Of a stretch of DNA of 64,000 nt, positions 61,303 through 64,000 are shown one piece after another. A model generated the notes under the pieces. It saw only the letters and a program-made list of their open reading frames with translations, searched no databases and was not told the origin of the DNA. A program made the position numbers and the translations under genes. Numbering within the stretch: the stretch's first letter is position 1; every line of letters starts with the position of its first letter. The stretch is from Rubrivirga litoralis. Its GTDB lineage: Bacteria; Bacteroidota; Rhodothermia; Rhodothermales; Rubricoccaceae. Location: positions 26,160 through 90,159 of the forward strand of contig NZ_JAVRHT010000014.1 in assembly GCF_031846415.1 (NCBI RefSeq), written 5' to 3'.

Positions 61303-61977
61303 GTGACCGACCGCCCCGCCCTCCGCCTCGTCCCGACGTGGACCCGGAACGCCGAGGCGTGGACGGCGGCCGTCCGTGAGGGGAACATCCCGAGCCGCCG
61401 GGCGGGCACGGACGCGGCCGTCGTCGAGGCCGTCGTGGGCGGGCTGCCGCCGGCTGGGCGCGTGCTCGACGTCGGGTGCGGCGAGGGGTGGCTGGCACGC
61501 GCTCTCGGCGCGCTGGGCGCCTCCGTCCACGGCGTCGACGCCTCCGCCCCGCTCGTCGAGGCGGCCCGCGCCGAGGGCGGGGCGGGCGTGACCTACGACG
61601 TCCTCGACTACGAGGCGGCTGCCGCCGACCCGGACCGCCTGGGCGGACCCTACGACGTGGCCGTGTTCAACTTCTCGCTCCTCGACGACCGGGCCGCCGC
61701 CCCGCTCCGCGCCGCCGCGGCCGTGCTGGAGCGGGGTGGGCGCATCGTGGTCCAGACGGTCCACCCGCTCACGGCCGGCGCGCCGTACGCCGACGGGTGG
61801 CGCGAGGAGACGTTCGACGGCGTCGAGGGCGACTTTGAGCCGATGCCGTGGTTTTTCCGCACGCTCGGCTCGTGGGTCCGCGTGGTGACGGCGGCCGGGC
61901 TCCGGCTGACTGACGTCGTGGAGCCGGCGGACACGGACGCGCCGCTCTCGCTGATCCTGGTCGCCGAGGCGGTCTGA
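61303..61977 (+). CDS. class I SAM-dependent methyltransferase
   Basis: The protein has 224 aa from GTG. Motif I is VLDVGCGEGWLARALGALGA, motif II VHGVDASAPLVEAARAEG, and motif IV/V VAVFNFSLLDDRAAAPL and ERGGRIVVQTVHP. FMPWFFRTLGSWV-like residues near the end (here EPMPWFFRTLGSWVR) recall UbiG/Bud23-type methyltransferases. The substrate is unknown. It lies 11 bp after the SusD gene and may be co-transcribed. Confidence 0.88.
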   Translation: MTDRPALRLVPTWTRNAEAWTAAVREGNIPSRRAGTDAAVVEAVVGGLPPAGRVLDVGCGEGWLARALGALGASVHGVDASAPLVEAARAEGGAGVTYDVLDYEAAAADPDRLGGPYDVAVFNFSLLDDRAAAPLRAAAAVLERGGRIVVQTVHPLTAGAPYADGWREETFDGVEGDFEPMPWFFRTLGSWVRVVTAAGLRLTDVVEPADTDAPLSLILVAEAV

Positions 61978-62036
61978 GGGCCACGGGCCTGAGATCACCA
62001 CCCCGCCCACGGCACGGGCGGGGTGGCCGTCGTAGC

Positions 62037-62054
62037 GGTGTTGCATGCAACGCC
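62037..62054. repeat. GCATGC-centred palindrome, copy C
   Basis: GGTGTTGCATGCAACGCC differs by one base from copies A and B and is also preceded by CGTAGC. A degenerate ACGCGT-type repeat follows near 62090. Confidence 0.85.
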
Positions 62055-62192
62055 AGCGGGCTGCGGCGCCCGGGCGGGGCGGACACGTACGGCCACCACG
62101 CGCAGTGTCTGCATCGGGCACACCGTGTGAGGGCGGGGCGGTCGTCGCGCCACCCCGCCCGCGCCTTGTCGAACGGGCGGGGCGGTCCTCCC

Positions 62193-63209
62193 CTACCCTT
62201 CCGCCTCGTCGCGCTCGGCCTCGACGTGGACCCACAGGGCCTCCTTGAGACGGTCGAGACCGCGCTGCGCGACGGCCGAGACGGGGAGCACCTCGACGTC
62301 GTCCGGGAAGCCGGCGCGGGCCTCCTCGACCCAGGCGTCGGCGAGGTCGGGGCCGACGAGGTCCATCTTGGTCAGCGCCACCAGGCGCGGCTTGTCGACG
62401 AGGTCCGGGCTGAACGCCTCCAGCTCGGCGAGCAGCGTCGCGTAGCGGGCGCCGGGGTCCTCGGCGTCGGCGGCGACGCAGAACAGGAGGACCGCGTTGC
62501 GCTCGACGTGCTTGAGGAACTGGTGGCCCAGCCCGCGCCCCTCCGACGCGCCCTCGATAAGGCCGGGAATGTCGGCGACGACGAACGAGCGCCAGTCGCC
62601 GAGGTAGACCATGCCCAGGTTGGGTTCGAGCGTCGTGAACGGGTAGTCGGCCACCTTGGGCTTGGCCGCTGACAGCGAGCTGACGAGCGTGGACTTGCCG
62701 GCGTTGGGGAAACCGACCAGGCCGACGTCGGCGAGCAGCTTGAGTTCGAGCGTCACCTCGCGCTCCTCGCCGGCCTCGCCGGGCTGGGCGTAGCGCGGGG
62801 TCTGATTCGTGGCGCTCTTGAAGTGCGTGTTGCCCAGCCCGCCCCGCCCGCCCTGCGCGAGCACGATGCGCTGGCCGTCCTCGACGATCTCGCCGAGCGC
62901 CTCGCCGGTCTCGCCGTCACGGGCGACGGTCCCGAGCGGGACGCGCAGGACGATGTCGTCGGCCGTCTTGCCCGACTTCCCCGAGCCCCCGCCCGGCTCG
63001 CCGGCCGCGGCGAAGTGGTGGCGGTTGTAGCGGAGGTCGAGGAGCGTGTACAGGTTGTCGTCGCCCTCGAGCGCGACCGACCCGCCCGCCCCGCCGTCGC
63101 CGCCGTCGGGGCCGCCGCGGGGCTCGAACTTTTCGCGGCGGAAGTGGGCGCTCCCCGGGCCGCCCCGCCCGCTGCGGACCGTGACGGTGACGTAGTCGAC
63201 GAATTTCAT
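62193..63209 (-). CDS. obgE: GTPase ObgE/CgtA
   Basis: The protein has 338 aa. It has the glycine-rich Obg fold (MKFVDYVTVTVRSGRGGPGS to about residue 158), G1 GFPNAGKSTL, G2/G3 YPFTTLEPNLG and DIPGLIEGAS, G4 TKMD and G5 PVSA. Obg acts in 50S ribosome assembly and stress control. It has no C-terminal OCT extension, as usual outside Firmicutes. The ATG at 63207-63209 directly follows a GGGGTAC array (upstream). Confidence 0.97.
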   Translation of the reverse strand: MKFVDYVTVTVRSGRGGPGSAHFRREKFEPRGGPDGGDGGAGGSVALEGDDNLYTLLDLRYNRHHFAAAGEPGGGSGKSGKTADDIVLRVPLGTVARDGETGEALGEIVEDGQRIVLAQGGRGGLGNTHFKSATNQTPRYAQPGEAGEEREVTLELKLLADVGLVGFPNAGKSTLVSSLSAAKPKVADYPFTTLEPNLGMVYLGDWRSFVVADIPGLIEGASEGRGLGHQFLKHVERNAVLLFCVAADAEDPGARYATLLAELEAFSPDLVDKPRLVALTKMDLVGPDLADAWVEEARAGFPDDVEVLPVSAVAQRGLDRLKEALWVHVEAERDEAEG

Positions 63210-63213
63210 GGGC

Positions 63214-63273
63214 GGGGTACGGGGTACGGGGTACGGGGTACGGGGTACGGGGTACGGGGTACGGGGTACGGGG
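63214..63273. repeat. GGGGTAC heptanucleotide array (8 copies)
   Basis: Eight perfect GGGGTAC units and a partial ninth begin 5 bp before the obgE ATG, filling its 5' leader or promoter. Confidence 0.97.
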
Positions 63274-63347
63274 AAGATGGTGGGCGGGGCGGGGCGGCGC
63301 CACCGGACGGGGCGGAACGCTCGGAGAAAGCACGCGGCCTCGGCCCG

Positions 63348-63355
63348 TAGCTTTG
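63348..63355 (+). promoter_or_regulatory. putative -7 element for rnhA
   Basis: TAGCTTTG matches the Bacteroidota TAnnTTTG consensus exactly. It ends 5 bp before the TTG at 63361, implying a leaderless start if TTG is used. Confidence 0.55.
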
Positions 63356-63360
63356 CACCC

Positions 63361-63849
63361 TTGAACCTCGAACCCTCCGACCCCGAACCCCTGAAAGACG
63401 TCACCATCTACACCGACGGCGCGTGCTCGGGCAACCCCGGCCCCGGCGGCTGGGGCGCCACGCTCGTCTACGGCACCCCGCCCGACACGATCACGCGCGA
63501 CCTCAAGGGCGCCGAGCCCGAGACCACGAACAACCGGATGGAGCTGACGGCCGCCGCCGAGGCGCTCGAAGCGCTCCAGGAGCCGTGCCGCGTCCGCCTC
63601 CACTCCGACAGCGCCTACCTCATCAACGCGTTCAAGGACCGCTGGATGGACGGGTGGGTCCGGCGGGGATGGAAAAAGGCCGACAAGAAGCCGGTCCTCA
63701 ACCGCGACCTGTGGGAGCGGCTGATGGCTCAGGACGAGCGTCACGACGTGGCCTGGGTCAAGGTGAAGGGCCACGCCGGCGTCCCGCTCAACGAGCACGT
63801 CGACGGCCTCGCCGTGGGCGCCATGCGCACGATGATGGCCGAGCGGTAG
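63361..63849 (+). CDS. rnhA: ribonuclease HI
   Basis: RNase HI cuts RNA in RNA-DNA hybrids. From TTG at 63361 it has 162 aa. Catalytic residues are Asp19 (IYTDGACSGNPGPGGWG), Glu61 (NNRMELTAAAEAL), Asp83 (HSDSAYLINAF) and Asp148 (NEHVDGLA). The first ten residues are encoded by AACC-rich 7-mers like those in other spacers, so a CTG at 63391 (MKDVTIYTDG) may be the real start. The stop lies inside a 9-bp array. Confidence 0.93.
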   Translation: MNLEPSDPEPLKDVTIYTDGACSGNPGPGGWGATLVYGTPPDTITRDLKGAEPETTNNRMELTAAAEALEALQEPCRVRLHSDSAYLINAFKDRWMDGWVRRGWKKADKKPVLNRDLWERLMAQDERHDVAWVKVKGHAGVPLNEHVDGLAVGAMRTMMAER

Positions 63850-63926
63850 AGAGCGGAAAGAGCGGTAGAGAGCGGAAAGAGCGGAAAGAGCGGAAAGAGC
63901 GGAAAGAGCGGAAAGAGCGGAAAGAG
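63841..63926. repeat. GAGCGGAAA tandem array over rnhA 3' end
   Basis: GAGCGG units of 9-10 bp (GAGCGGAAA or GAGCGGTAGA) start in the last two rnhA codons and stop (GAG CGG TAG). Seven GAGCGGAAA units and two TAGA variants are present. Beyond it, to 64000, only GC boxes. Confidence 0.93.
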
Positions 63927-64000
63927 CAAGATGCCCGCCCCGCCCCGCTCTCGCCACCGGGCGGGGCGGGAGCGCCGCGGAACTTTTCGGCCGCCGCCCT

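Overview
The window is a very GC-rich chromosomal segment with no rRNA, tRNA, plasmid or phage genes. Several traits place it in the Bacteroidota/Rhodothermota lineage: a SusC/SusD pair, a DUF4270-type lipoprotein next to a stand-alone GT5 N-terminal domain protein, a GWxTD lipoprotein, BamA followed by two OmpH/Skp chaperones, and start codons without Shine-Dalgarno sequences. The high GC and the protein style suggest Rhodothermales, perhaps Rubricoccaceae (Rubrivirga/Rubricoccus-like). That placement is inference. Core genes are intact; the only mobile element is one ISAs1-family insertion.

Layout. 1-5261: a hybrid sensor kinase cut by the left edge, a GH3-like/beta-lactamase fusion and a cysteine-free FmdB-like protein. 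5303-6434: the IS, with terminal inverted repeats and an 11-bp target duplication. 6637-10346, minus strand: GWxTD lipoprotein, tpiA, bcp-type peroxiredoxin, surE. 10915-20621, mostly minus strand: panB, two Skp-like proteins, bamA, uppS, rseP and dxr, an envelope-biogenesis and isoprenoid block interrupted by one DinB-like gene on the plus strand. 20732-29418: TPR protein, the Bacteroidota 'asparagine synthetase B' family protein, acyl-CoA thioesterase, a small beta-barrel-like protein, a B12-binding protein, an RmlD-like reductase, a META-like lipoprotein (minus), serS and psd. 29561-33424, minus strand: sugar epimerase, M16 peptidase, TPR protein. 33831-41775: hemW, DUF192 lipoprotein, a hypothetical, then the Fe-S assembly locus sufA (divergent) and sufB-sufC-sufD-sufT, and a VOC protein. 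41866-45062, minus strand: TPM-domain protein, lipoprotein, zinc-ribbon/TPR protein, HU. 45181-61977, plus strand: GT5-like, DUF4270, outer-membrane protein, TPR lipoprotein, eno, FtsB/DivIC-like, ROK kinase, lptD, BON protein, SusC, SusD, methyltransferase. 62193-63849: obgE (minus) and rnhA (plus).

The striking part is the non-coding DNA. First, an 11-mer GC box, GGGCGGGGCGG (or GGGCGGGGTGG), recurs in both orientations throughout the window and often pairs with its complement just after stop codons. Second, many spacers between co-directional genes are built of degenerate 7-nt units: an array at the stop codon and a complementary array before the next start codon. The sequence differs from spacer to spacer but the two arms match. 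Third, there are dispersed palindromes (three copies centred on GCATGC) and an 80-bp element present twice in opposite orientation. A Bacteroidota-like -7 promoter motif (TA, two bases, CTTSS or similar) precedes many genes, sometimes so close to the start codon that the transcript would be nearly leaderless.
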